This document shows, in pieces, positions 28,527 to 36,353 of a stretch of 64,000 bases of DNA (its first letter is position 1; the number at the start of each line of letters is the position of its first letter). This stretch comes from Slackia sp. ZJ119 (GTDB lineage Bacteria; Actinomycetota; Coriobacteriia; Coriobacteriales; Eggerthellaceae). The notes beneath the pieces are model-generated. The model ran no database searches. It was not told where the DNA came from and saw only the letters and a program-made list of their open reading frames with translations. Position numbers and translations under genes: made by a program. The DNA is taken from contig NZ_JAAKEN010000018.1 of the NCBI RefSeq assembly GCF_011039175.1, positions 1 through 64,000 of the forward strand, in the 5' to 3' direction.

Positions 28527-30098
28527 ATGAGCGACTCAACTGTGACGCCGGAAGGGCTCACGCTTCCGGCCTGCCTTATCATCATGGACGGCTTTGGCAT
28601 CGACAAGGCCGGCGCGGGAAACGCCATTTCCCAGGCGAGCACGCCGAACCTCGACGCGCTGTTCGCCGACAGCCCGCACACGCGCCTGCAGGCTTCAGGC
28701 GAGGCGGTCGGCCTGCCTGACGGGCAGATGGGCAATTCCGAAGTAGGGCATCTCAACATCGGAGCCGGCCGCGTCGTGTTCCAGGAGCTGACGCGCATCA
28801 ACCGCGCGTGCGCCGACGGATCGCTGTCCGCGAACCCCGTGCTGAACGACGCCTTCGCGGCCGCATGCGCCGAGGGGGCAGCCCTGCATCTCATGGGGCT
28901 TCTGTCCGACGGCGGCGTGCATTCTTCGAACGAACATTTGTACGCGTTAATGCGTGCGGCAAAGGCTGCCGGCGTGCGCGACGTGCGCGTGCACTGCTTC
29001 ATGGACGGCCGCGACGTGCCGCCTTCGAGCGGCATCGACTACATTGACGAGTTGCAGCGCGTCTGCGACGATTTGACCGATGGCGCGTGCGCCTGCCAGA
29101 TCGCCACCATTTCCGGGCGCTACTATGCCATGGACCGCGACAACCGCTGGAACCGCGTCGAGCAGGCCTACAACGCCGTCATGTGCGCCACGCCCCTTGT
29201 CGATCGCACGCCCCACGACGTCATGGCACATTCCTACGACGAAGGCGTGACCGACGAATTCGTCGTGCCGTCGGCGCTTTCCGACCGCGGCATGCTCGAC
29301 GGAGACGCGGTGGTGTTCTTCAACTTCCGCCCCGACCGCGCCCGTGAGCTCACCCGCAGCATCGTCGACGCCGACTTCTCCGGCTTCGACCGTCCGCGCC
29401 GAGCGCAGGTCGCGTTCGTCTGCCTGACCGAGTACGACCCCGACATCGCCGCTCCGGTGGCCTTTGCGAAGGAGTTCCCGGAAAACGTGCTGGCGGACGT
29501 GCTGGCAGGCGCGGGCCTGCGCCAGTACCACATTGCCGAAACGGAGAAGTACGCCCACGTCACGTTCTTTTTGAACGGCGGCCGCGAAGAGCCGAAGGCG
29601 GCCGAGCAGCGCGTGCTCATACCCAGCCCGAAAGTGGCCACCTACGACCTGCAGCCCGAGATGAGCGAGCCGGAAGTCGCCGAAACGCTGGCGGCCGCCA
29701 TCCGGGCGGGCGAGGCCGACGTCTTCATCGTGAACTTCGCCAATCCCGACATGGTGGGGCATACCGGCGTGGTGGAGGCGGCTGTCAAGGCTGTGGAAGC
29801 GGTCGATGACGGCGTGGGAAAGGTGCTCGACGCCGTGCGGGAGGCCGGCGGCGTGGCGTTCGTCACGGCCGACCACGGCAACGCCGACCGCATGATCGCC
29901 GAGGACGGGTCGCCCTTCACGGCGCACACGACCGCTCCGGTGCCCTTCGCGTTCTTCGACGCCGCCGGCATCGGCAAGACGCTCGTCTGCGAAGAGGGGG
30001 CGCTGTGCGACATCGCGCCGACGCTGCTCGACGCCATAGGCGTGCCGGCTCCGGCCGAGATGACCGGTCGCTCGCTGCTTGTGGGCGCAGACGCATAA
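28527..30098 (+). CDS. gpmI: 2,3-bisphosphoglycerate-independent phosphoglycerate mutase
   Basis: 523 aa. Metal site D21 in IIMDGFG, phospho-acceptor S71 in GNSEVGH, later FNFRPDRAREL, NFANPDMVGHTG and TADHGNAD, completing the alkaline-phosphatase-type metal ligands. Converts 3- to 2-phosphoglycerate. The ATG at 28527 follows AAAGGG; codons upstream in the same frame run through the terminator and are not real. Confidence 0.96.
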   Translation: MSDSTVTPEGLTLPACLIIMDGFGIDKAGAGNAISQASTPNLDALFADSPHTRLQASGEAVGLPDGQMGNSEVGHLNIGAGRVVFQELTRINRACADGSLSANPVLNDAFAAACAEGAALHLMGLLSDGGVHSSNEHLYALMRAAKAAGVRDVRVHCFMDGRDVPPSSGIDYIDELQRVCDDLTDGACACQIATISGRYYAMDRDNRWNRVEQAYNAVMCATPLVDRTPHDVMAHSYDEGVTDEFVVPSALSDRGMLDGDAVVFFNFRPDRARELTRSIVDADFSGFDRPRRAQVAFVCLTEYDPDIAAPVAFAKEFPENVLADVLAGAGLRQYHIAETEKYAHVTFFLNGGREEPKAAEQRVLIPSPKVATYDLQPEMSEPEVAETLAAAIRAGEADVFIVNFANPDMVGHTGVVEAAVKAVEAVDDGVGKVLDAVREAGGVAFVTADHGNADRMIAEDGSPFTAHTTAPVPFAFFDAAGIGKTLVCEEGALCDIAPTLLDAIGVPAPAEMTGRSLLVGADA

Positions 30099-30112
30099 GA
30101 GCTGCGCATCGC

Positions 30113-30151
30113 CAGGGGAAACTCTGACTAAGGTAGTCAACGTTTCCCCTG
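30113..30151. repeat. Intergenic hairpin element after gpmI
   Basis: CAGGGGAAAC pairs with GTTTCCCCTG and, inside, GACTA pairs with TAGTC. Related by its GGGAAAC arm to the element after ugd. No T tract. Confidence 0.65.
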
Positions 30152-30231
30152 CGCCGTGCTTGGGCCCCGTTTCGCCCGTTCTGCCGCAATGCGCCGGTTC
30201 GTGGAGAATTGCGGTTCTTGCAACGAATCGC

Positions 30232-30260
30232 TTGTCCAAGGTGCGCCGCTTCTCTATAGT
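30232..30260 (+). promoter_or_regulatory. Promoter of secG
   Basis: TTGTCC, 17-base spacer, TATAGT; 37 bases before the secG start. Confidence 0.7.
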
Positions 30261-30297
30261 AGGTAAATTGCGTATTGGCATCGACGAAGGGGCAGTT

Positions 30298-30558
30298 TTG
30301 AACCCGATAGCTATCATCTTGCTTGTGCTGCTGATCCTTTCCGGGATTGGCCTCATCATCTTCATCCTGTTGCACTCCGGCAAAGGCACCGGCATCTCCG
30401 ACGCCATTGCCAGCTCGGTCTATTCGACCCAAACCGGCACGAGCATCGTGGAAAAGAACCTCGACCGCATTACCATTGCGCTCGTCATCGTCTTCATGGT
30501 CAGCCTCGTGCTGCTCATGATCTTCTATCCGCAGGGAAGCATCACGGCGGGTCAATAA
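30298..30558 (+). CDS. secG: Preprotein translocase subunit SecG
   Basis: 86 aa. Two membrane helices (LNPIAIILLVLLILSGIGLI and ITIALVIVFMVSLVLLMIFY) around the conserved loop LLHSGKGTGISDAI. It assists SecYE/SecA in protein export. Start TTG at 30298 after GAAGGGG. The position after gpmI and before tRNA-Leu fits the common Gram-positive order. Confidence 0.9.
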   Translation: MNPIAIILLVLLILSGIGLIIFILLHSGKGTGISDAIASSVYSTQTGTSIVEKNLDRITIALVIVFMVSLVLLMIFYPQGSITAGQ

Positions 30559-30632
30559 TTTTTTCAAATTGCCCCCTTTTCATCGATCAGGTATTGATGT
30601 ACACTGATCGCCGTTGCTTTTCAGCAACCAAT

Positions 30633-30721
30633 GTCGGAGTGGTGGAACGGCAGACACGCTAGCTTGAGGTGCTAGTGCCCACATCTCGGGTGTGCGGGTT
30701 CAAATCCCGCCTCCGACACCA
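30633..30721 (+). tRNA. tRNA-Leu (anticodon GAG), prophage target
   Basis: Class II tRNA: acceptor GTCGGAG/CTCCGAC, anticodon stem CTAGC/GCTAG around TTGAGGT (GAG), long variable arm, T-arm GGGTTCAAATCCC and encoded CCA. The prophage joins at its 3' end, leaving the tRNA whole. Confidence 0.96.
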
Positions 30722-32178
30722 GACGAACAAAGTGTGAACCCTTCCGAGGGTTCACACTTTTTTTGTGCCGCGAGCGTGACGCGAATCTCTTCCAAATCGC
30801 CAACTTCGTCACGGAAGTTGAATACGATCAGGGCGCAATCCGCGAACAGATACACTTTGTTGACCACGTTGCCAAAGACGAAATCCTCGTCCGAGCGATC
30901 GAAGCCGTGCGTCATGAACGACACGATATCGTCCTCCGTGACCTCGCATAGCTGGCTTGCGAGGATTCCGAGGCGGTTGTGAAGGTTCTTCAGCTGCAGC
31001 TTGATCTGCTCGTTACGCTCAACCATCTCGTCTGTGACGAAGCCATTCATAGCTGCCTTGGTCAGATTGTGCTGCTCGCGTTCTAAAGCTGCGATCTGTT
31101 GGTTTGCTGCCTCGATCTCCGCCTGTTCCTCTCCAGGCTCCGTGTATGCTTCGACAATGCGGCGGGCGACCATGCGCATCTTCTCCTCGTTCGAGCATAT
31201 GTCGAGTACTGCGTCTGCTATGGAGTCCTCAACAAGCTCGCGCCGCACCCACGAGCGGCTGCATCCGCCGTTTGCCTTGCAGGCATAGTAATAATAGCGA
31301 CGACCGCTCTTGCCGGTTCCGCCGCAGCCGTGCATGGGCTGGCCGCAGGAGCCGCAGTAGAGCTTTCCAGTCAGTCTGTAGTCCTCCCACGATTCATCGG
31401 CTCGGCGCTTCTTGGGAACGACGGCCTGCGAGCGCGAGAAGGTCAGCTCGTCTATGATCTGTGGCATGCCGTCCTCGACTTCAATGCCTCCCCATGAGTA
31501 TAGCCCCGTGTATGCTCTGCGGTTGAGGATGCGGTATGCCCAGTTGTAATCGACAGGTGTTCCCTTCGATGTAGTCCAGCCGCGTTCTGCCATGGTGCGG
31601 GCGATGGAGTTGACGTTCTCTCCTCTAATATGCAACGCGAACATCTCGCGGACGCATGCCGCCTCGCCCTCGTTGATGACGTACCTGCGCGTCTCTGGGT
31701 CGGTATCGTATCCGAACAGCTTGTATCCGTTGTTCCTGGCCTTGAAGGCGTTTCCCTCCATCCCTCGTCTCACCTTGCGTGCCAGATCGGCCACGTAGTA
31801 TTCGGACAGTATTTCAAGCAAGCCTTCCTGTAATCCGCCCTCGGGCGTATCTTCCACCTTCTCCATGGCTGAAATGACTCTGACTCCGCATTCGCGCAGT
31901 GCTTTCTTGTAAGTTGCCGAATCGTATCGGTCGCGGGAAAACCTATCGAACATGTAGACGACCACGTAATCAGATTCTGGGGCGTTCGCTATCATCTTGC
32001 GAAACTCCGGTCGTTGGTCGGTTTTTCCAGAAAGCGCGTAATCGGTGTACTGCCTCAAAATCTCAATGTCCTTGGCATTGCAGAAGTCTCGGCACACGCG
32101 TATCTGGTCGTCTATGGACGCCTCGCGCTGCTTGTCGGATGAATAGCGGGCGTAGAGTACGGCTGTTTTCTGTGTCAT
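30700..32178 (-). CDS. Large serine recombinase (integrase)
   Basis: 492 aa. The N-terminal resolvase domain has YARYSSDKQ (catalytic S13) and MFDRFSRDRYD. The recombinase domain follows, then a zinc ribbon (YCGSCGQPMHGC...YACKANGGCSR) and a coiled coil near 370-410. It integrates and, with a directionality factor, excises the phage. ATG 32178 after GGAGAGG. The final codons run through the tRNA-Leu terminator and tRNA 3' end, and the stop lies in the T-loop, so this C-terminus exists only in the lysogen. In the excised circle the same frame would continue from 63775 to a stop at 63689 (about 513 aa). Confidence 0.93.
   Translation of the reverse strand: MTQKTAVLYARYSSDKQREASIDDQIRVCRDFCNAKDIEILRQYTDYALSGKTDQRPEFRKMIANAPESDYVVVYMFDRFSRDRYDSATYKKALRECGVRVISAMEKVEDTPEGGLQEGLLEILSEYYVADLARKVRRGMEGNAFKARNNGYKLFGYDTDPETRRYVINEGEAACVREMFALHIRGENVNSIARTMAERGWTTSKGTPVDYNWAYRILNRRAYTGLYSWGGIEVEDGMPQIIDELTFSRSQAVVPKKRRADESWEDYRLTGKLYCGSCGQPMHGCGGTGKSGRRYYYYACKANGGCSRSWVRRELVEDSIADAVLDICSNEEKMRMVARRIVEAYTEPGEEQAEIEAANQQIAALEREQHNLTKAAMNGFVTDEMVERNEQIKLQLKNLHNRLGILASQLCEVTEDDIVSFMTHGFDRSDEDFVFGNVVNKVYLFADCALIVFNFRDEVGDLEEIRVTLAAQKKCEPSEGFTLCSSGVGGGI
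30716..30723. other. Left attachment core (attL)
   Basis: ACACCAGA spans the tRNA-Leu CCA end and recurs at 63768-63775. Short shared cores are normal for serine recombinases. The flanks are also alike after the core (CGAACA here, AACGAACA on the right). Confidence 0.65.
30729..30764 (+). terminator. Terminator after tRNA-Leu, also coding for the recombinase C-terminus
   Basis: AAAGTGTGAACCC and GGGTTCACACTTT form a 13-bp perfect stem, then T7. It ends tRNA-Leu transcription in the lysogen and on the other strand encodes KKCEPSEGFTLCS of the recombinase. Confidence 0.9.
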
Positions 32179-32418
32179 AATTGGGACCTCTCCTTTTTTT
32201 TGGGGGGGTACAGCCCCGGCGATGTGTCTTGGCGGACGCGCCGGGGCGCTTCTTTCTGTAGCTCTTATTTTTGCATTAAACGATCTCCTTGCCTTTTCTT
32301 GAGGACCACTGTGTTGGTCCTCAATTGCTGCTCCAGATAGTACGCGAATATATCTCCGTATTACGTTTCACACTTATCCTGATGTCCGGTCATGATATTC
32401 ATTAAGTTCTTGTCCGTT
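32179..32418. other. Leader of the recombinase gene with hairpin and homopolymer tract
   Basis: No gene. On the minus strand GCCCCGGCG/CGCCGGGGC hairpin (32213-32247) is followed by C7 and A8 (32194-32208) just before the recombinase ribosome site. Confidence 0.6.
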
Positions 32419-32748
32419 TCATGATTTCGGAAACGTTTGAGCAAATCCACCTGCTGCGGTCATAAGTGCTCGCTGACCATCAGGACTCATTTGCCGGTAG
32501 TAATCAATAAGTTGTTTTTCTTCGTCTGAGTACTCACTTGACTCTCCATAGAAGTCTGCAACATCGACGGAGAAGAAGCGACAAAGAGCGATAAGGGTGT
32601 CAGCGTCTGGTTGTCCTCGCCCAACCTCCCATGCACTTACGGTTTTGCCGCTTTTCCCAACTGCTGCGCCAACTTCATCAACGCTATATCCCTGTTCAGT
32701 GCGAAATCGTTTGATGGCTTGAGCGATGCGTTTTCTTATTATGTCCAT
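32419..32748 (-). CDS. Phage repressor, XRE family
   Basis: 109 aa. HTH at residues ~8-60 (YSVDEVGAAVGKSGKTVSAWE, then GRGQPDADTLIALCRFF), C-terminal acidic tail with EEKQLIDYYRQMSPDGQ, a common end of Gram-positive phage CI-like repressors. The start at 32748 has GAGGAGG 6 bases upstream. Divergent from the Cro-like gene across a region with two similar operators. Confidence 0.88.
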   Translation of the reverse strand: MDIIRKRIAQAIKRFRTEQGYSVDEVGAAVGKSGKTVSAWEVGRGQPDADTLIALCRFFSVDVADFYGESSEYSDEEKQLIDYYRQMSPDGQRALMTAAGGFAQTFPKS

Positions 32749-32772
32749 GTAACCTCCTCGTCGTTGTAGTTG

Positions 32773-32860
32773 ATTATAGGAGAAGCATAGCGAAAAAGCT
32801 ACATTTTGTAGGGTAAATATCATTAATTGGGCTTGGATTCCTATATTTTTACGGTATAGT
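32773..32860. promoter_or_regulatory. Divergent promoters of the lysogeny switch
   Basis: Minus strand TATAAT (32773-32778) serves the repressor. Plus strand TTGGAT, 16 bases, TATAGT (32833-32860) serves the rightward early genes. Confidence 0.7.
32798..32813. promoter_or_regulatory. Operator 1 of the lysogeny switch
   Basis: GCTACATTTTGTAGGG, a dyad (CTACA/TGTAG). Its complement CCCTACAAAATGTAGC closely matches the site at 32871-32885. It lies over the -35 area of the repressor promoter. Confidence 0.6.
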
Positions 32861-32870
32861 AAGCGAGAAG

Positions 32871-32885
32871 CCTACAAAACATAGG
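32871..32885. promoter_or_regulatory. Operator 2 of the lysogeny switch
   Basis: CCTACAAAACATAGG, similar to operator 1, placed just after the rightward start point and touching the ribosome site of the Cro-like gene. Binding here would block early transcription. Confidence 0.6.
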
Positions 32886-32896
32886 AAGGAGCAAAG

Positions 32897-33109
32897 ATGA
32901 AAGCTTATGAAGTGATCGATGCGAAAGTTCAGGAAAGGGGAATTACCAACGCAGAGCTTTCTCGCCGCACTGGTATTGATTCCGAACTCCTGCGCCGCAG
33001 CCTCATTGGTGCTCGCAAGATTGCGGCAGATGAATTCATTGTCCTTTGCCGCGAGCTCGAATTAAACATCAACAGCTTTAATTCCGTTGGGTCTGCTCCT
33101 GCGGTGTGA
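32897..33109 (+). CDS. Small Cro-like HTH protein
   Basis: 70 aa. ITNAELSRRTGIDSELLRRS is a helix-turn-helix of the XRE type followed by ADEFIVLCRELELN. First rightward gene, with AGGAAGGAG ribosome site. Likely the antagonist of the repressor. Confidence 0.8.
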   Translation: MKAYEVIDAKVQERGITNAELSRRTGIDSELLRRSLIGARKIAADEFIVLCRELELNINSFNSVGSAPAV

Positions 33110-33142
33110 TTGAGATTTTGAAGAAAGGAAGTGGGGCATCGA

Positions 33143-33250
33143 ATGAGTGCCGAAAAACAACATGCGGCCTTTTGCCAACGGCAGTTCGCACTCGACCTGT
33201 TCTGGCGCATACGTCTTTGGAAGTGGCTTGGAAAGCCGACTAAGAGGTAG
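33143..33250 (+). CDS. Possible 35-aa phage protein
   Basis: ATG at 33143 after AAAGGAAGTGGGG. Product starts MSAEKQHAAFC and is Trp/Arg-rich at the end. It ends two bases before the next GTG start. Short, and not recognised. Confidence 0.4.
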   Translation: MSAEKQHAAFCQRQFALDLFWRIRLWKWLGKPTKR

Positions 33251-33252
33251 CC

Positions 33253-33642
33253 GTGCGCTGGACAACTAGTGAAATACGTTACCTCGAAGAGCACGCTCAC
33301 GAAGGGGCGCGGGCGATAGCCGAAGCCCTCAATCGCTCCGTTGAATCAGTGCAGTGGCAGGCCAGCCAATACAGGATTTCTCTCCGCGTTAAGTGGCATT
33401 GCCCCAAATGCGGGCATTGGGTGCGCAAGCCCTTGAATAGCCGCACCGGATGGTGCGCGGTATGCACCAAGTCGGAGCGCCGGCATCAGCTGGAGCAGGA
33501 GGTACGTGATCTTGAAGAGGAGGTGAAGCGAGAGCAGGAAGAAAACCGCAAGCGACAGGCGCTTTACTCGCGCAAGAACCGTTTGAAGCAGAAAAAAGCC
33601 TCAAGCAAACCACAAGTCGTTCAAGAAAGGGGAAATACGTGA
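33253..33642 (+). CDS. Phage DNA-binding-like protein with HTH, zinc ribbon and coiled coil
   Basis: 129 aa. The N-terminal ~45 residues (WTTSEIRYLEEHAHEGARAI...) look like a SANT/Myb-like HTH found in small phage proteins. CPKCGHW...WCAVC is a zinc ribbon, then a charged coiled coil from ~75 and a basic tail. GTG start at 33253. Probably early regulation; function not established. Confidence 0.65.
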   Translation: MRWTTSEIRYLEEHAHEGARAIAEALNRSVESVQWQASQYRISLRVKWHCPKCGHWVRKPLNSRTGWCAVCTKSERRHQLEQEVRDLEEEVKREQEENRKRQALYSRKNRLKQKKASSKPQVVQERGNT

Positions 33643-33941
33643 AACGCTGCAAAAAAGAAGCGGGCGCTTACACCGACCAAAGTATCCGCGCCCGAACGCA
33701 GGCCCGAACCTGCATCGCAATGATACCACCGAGAGAGGTCGAACATCTAGCCCTCACCATGCCGCCCATGAACGCGGAGCATGCGTTTTGGATTCGCAAG
33801 GTGGACCGTGCCGTGCTGCGCGAGGTTCGCCGCCGAAGCGAGCGGCGTCGCGAGAGGGCCGTTGACGCGGCAATTGGCTTGGCGACGGCGGCTTCCGCGG
33901 CGTTTCTCCTCTACGCCGCCATGCTCTTCGCGTGCCTGTAG
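33639..33941 (+). CDS. Small phage membrane protein
   Basis: 100 aa. Arg-rich middle (LREVRRRSERRRERAV) then one C-terminal membrane helix (AASAAFLLYAAMLFACL). GTG start 33639 after AAAGGGG, overlapping the previous stop by four bases. Unknown function. Confidence 0.6.
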   Translation: MKRCKKEAGAYTDQSIRARTQARTCIAMIPPREVEHLALTMPPMNAEHAFWIRKVDRAVLREVRRRSERRRERAVDAAIGLATAASAAFLLYAAMLFACL

Positions 33942-33950
33942 GAGGCTTCC

Positions 33951-34283
33951 ATGGGATACGGCGAAGAATACGGCTCGAAGAAGAGGGGCGTTCAGGGCCA
34001 GATCCGCGGCATCGGCCTCGAAGGAGAGAAGGACGTGAAGGAGGCCCAGGCCTGGATCGACGCCAACGGGCACGCCTACAGGTTCATGGTCCGAAACGCC
34101 CGCAGGCTGCACCGCAAGGGCTACGTGTCGGCAAACTACCTCGTGAACATGGTCCGCAACGAGCTTCACGTGAAGGTAAAGAACGGCTGGTCGCCCGCGC
34201 TGGCTCGGATCATGGAGAACGACTTTCCCGACCTGAAAGGGGCGTTCCGCATGTACAAGAGCCAGAGCGACGGGTTCGTGTGA
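33951..34283 (+). CDS. Phage early protein, unknown
   Basis: 110 aa, soluble, rich in Lys/Arg (NARRLHRKGYVSANYLVNMVRNEL). AGGAGG ribosome site. The stop overlaps the start of the RusA-like gene (TGATG), suggesting coupled translation with a recombination gene. Family not recognised. Confidence 0.65.
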   Translation: MGYGEEYGSKKRGVQGQIRGIGLEGEKDVKEAQAWIDANGHAYRFMVRNARRLHRKGYVSANYLVNMVRNELHVKVKNGWSPALARIMENDFPDLKGAFRMYKSQSDGFV

Positions 34284-34741
34284 TGTGGCAGGCCAGGCAC
34301 GCAGGCAGCGCCAAGTGCGACATAGCGCTCGACAAGATTCCCACGAAGCAGCGCCCGCGCTGGAACGGCGGCAAGCGGCCCTACACGCCCAGGGGCACCG
34401 CGAATGCCGAGAAGGCGATCAGGAGCGCGTGGCTCGAGCAGGTGGGGCACCGCTGGACGGGCCACGAGGGGGAAGTGCGCGTGACGATTCTCGTCGAGCG
34501 CCCTCTTTGCAAGAGCAATCCGAAGTACTGGGCCGGCAGGGCCGACGTTGCGGCGCCGGACCTGGACAACATCGCAAAGCTCTGCTGCGACGCGTTGAAC
34601 GGCGTTGCCTACGCGGACGACAGGCAGGCGACGCGGCTCCACGTCGCCAGGCTTCCCCGCGCCCCGTTCCGCAGGCACTGCCGCATCCGCATCCGCATCG
34701 ACTACTACGAGGAAACCTACGTCAAGGAGAAAAGACGATGA
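34283..34741 (+). CDS. RusA-like Holliday-junction resolvase
   Basis: 152 aa. The C-terminal half has the RusA signature: APDLDNIAKLCCDALNG then VAYADDRQ, with the catalytic Asp residues intact, and ends with a basic strand-rich part. It cuts branched DNA before packaging. Start ATG 34283 overlaps the upstream stop. Confidence 0.88.
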   Translation: MWQARHAGSAKCDIALDKIPTKQRPRWNGGKRPYTPRGTANAEKAIRSAWLEQVGHRWTGHEGEVRVTILVERPLCKSNPKYWAGRADVAAPDLDNIAKLCCDALNGVAYADDRQATRLHVARLPRAPFRRHCRIRIRIDYYEETYVKEKRR

Positions 34742-35058
34742 AACAGGAAATCAAGGCCAGCTTCAAGCAGGCCACCATCAAGGCGGGGACCGCCACCCTG
34801 CAATTCGAAGTGCTGCCAAGCGCAGAAGGATTCACCGAGGTGATGAAGATGACGGGCGGCGTCGTGATGCTGACCGTCGAGACCGAGCAGCAGGAGCTGC
34901 CGCTTGATTGCGACAAGCCGGCAGAAGGCCAGACCACCATCAACAACTACTTCGTGAGCGCCGACACGGGAGAGGTCGCTGATTGCGAGGAAGCCATCGA
35001 GGCGGAGATAGTTGACTTCGGCCTTGCGCTGCCTGAAGGGAGCGAGACCGATGATTAA
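34738..35058 (+). CDS. Phage early protein, unknown
   Basis: 106 aa, acidic, with no recognised domain (MKQEIKASFKQATIKAG... SETDD). Good ribosome site AAGGAGAAAAG. Overlaps the RusA-like stop by 4 bases. Located in the recombination module. Confidence 0.65.
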   Translation: MKQEIKASFKQATIKAGTATLQFEVLPSAEGFTEVMKMTGGVVMLTVETEQQELPLDCDKPAEGQTTINNYFVSADTGEVADCEEAIEAEIVDFGLALPEGSETDD

Positions 35059-35179
35059 GGCAACTGCCAAAAAGCAAGACAAAGCGTTCGATCCCAGCGT
35101 TTTTGGCTTCGACGCCAGCTGTACGAACGGGAAGGCGCTGATTTTCTCGTCGGTTGCCACGCAAGGCGGTGGGGAATAG
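35051..35179 (+). CDS. Possible 42-aa phage protein
   Basis: ATG at 35051 overlaps the previous stop and the frame ends in TAG whose G starts the next gene's GTG. The product MIKATAKKQDKAFDPSVFGF... is unrecognised; this tight packing is the evidence. Confidence 0.5.
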   Translation: MIKATAKKQDKAFDPSVFGFDASCTNGKALIFSSVATQGGGE

Positions 35180-36084
35180 TGAAGATCACCAACGCATTGA
35201 ACCTCCCGCAGCCATTCGTCGACGCTGCGACGGGCGACCACAGGCACGTCGACAAGCGCTACGGCGCAACGGCCATCCTGAATGGCACTCGCGAGGCGAT
35301 CTTGCAGCGCAGGCACGACGACGAGATCACCGGCGACGTGGCCGACATGGTATGGGCCATCTTCGGAACCGCCGTCCACGGCATCCTGGAACAGGGCAGC
35401 GAGTCCTCAAGCCAAATCAAGGAGAACAAGCTTGTGGTCGACCTCCCCAACGGCTACCAGCTTTCAGGCGTGTTCGATTTGTACGACGACGCGACAGGGA
35501 CCGTAACGGACTACAAGACCGCCTCCGTGTGGAAGATCAAGTTCGGATGCCGGGAGGACTGGAAGCCGAAGGCGGGAACGGGCCAGTTCGACGATTGGCG
35601 CAAACAGACGCTCATATACTGCTGGATGCTTCGTCAGATCGGCTTCGACGCCCGCCGCGGCGAAATCGTGGCCCTTCTGAAAGACCACAGCAAGACGAAG
35701 GCCAAATTCAACAAACATCCGCCTCTGCCCGTGTGGCAGATAGGCTGGGACTTCGCCGCAGAGGACTTCGCGGCGATAGAGGCCTGGATCATGGAGAAGT
35801 TCGAGGAGATAGATCGCTGCGAGCAGCTGCCTGACGAAGAGCTTCCCCTTTGCACCGAGGCGGAGCGTTGGGCGCGTGCCGGAAAGTACGCGGTGATGAA
35901 GCCCGGCCGCAAATCCGCAATCAGGCTCTACGACAGCGAAGAGGACGCGCAGGCGCGTGCGGAGCGCGAAGGGAAGGGCTGCTACGTGCAGCACCGGCCC
36001 GGCATCGACCCCAAGTGCATGGACTACTGCTCGGCCTGCGAGTTCTGCACCTACTGGCAACAGGCATACGGCAAGGAGGCGTGA
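35179..36084 (+). CDS. PD-(D/E)XK superfamily nuclease
   Basis: 301 aa. SGVFDLYDD...TVTDYKTASVW gives the D...DxK core of RecB/Cas4/lambda-exonuclease-type nucleases (near residues 98-118). The C-terminus has CMDYCSACEFCTYW, a Cys cluster that may hold an Fe-S or zinc site as in Cas4/AddB-type enzymes. Together with the annealing protein and SSB downstream it suits a phage recombination system, as end-processing nuclease. GTG start. Confidence 0.82.
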   Translation: MKITNALNLPQPFVDAATGDHRHVDKRYGATAILNGTREAILQRRHDDEITGDVADMVWAIFGTAVHGILEQGSESSSQIKENKLVVDLPNGYQLSGVFDLYDDATGTVTDYKTASVWKIKFGCREDWKPKAGTGQFDDWRKQTLIYCWMLRQIGFDARRGEIVALLKDHSKTKAKFNKHPPLPVWQIGWDFAAEDFAAIEAWIMEKFEEIDRCEQLPDEELPLCTEAERWARAGKYAVMKPGRKSAIRLYDSEEDAQARAEREGKGCYVQHRPGIDPKCMDYCSACEFCTYWQQAYGKEA

Positions 36085-36086
36085 CC

Positions 36087-36353
36087 ATGGCAGAGCAGGT
36101 CTTCAAGAAGGAAGTCGACGGCTATTACGGAGGCGACTACAGAAACGATTTCTTCGGCGAATCGGAAATCATGGTGCATGTCACGCTTCGCGAATACCGC
36201 GACCTGGTCATCGACAAGGCGAGGCATGCCGAGGCGATCCGCCTGAAAGACGAGGAAATCCGCAAGGCCAACGGCGAGCGAGACGCGGCAAAGCAGCAGC
36301 TTCAAGGAATCCTTGAAAAGCTGGGCATCGAGAACGAAGGGGCGGAGTCATGA
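36087..36353 (+). CDS. Small coiled-coil phage protein
   Basis: 88 aa. N-terminal mixed part, C-terminal heptad-rich helix (KDEEIRKANGERDAAKQQLQ). ATG 36087 after AAGGAGG. Sits between the nuclease and the annealing protein; role unknown. Confidence 0.7.
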   Translation: MAEQVFKKEVDGYYGGDYRNDFFGESEIMVHVTLREYRDLVIDKARHAEAIRLKDEEIRKANGERDAAKQQLQGILEKLGIENEGAES

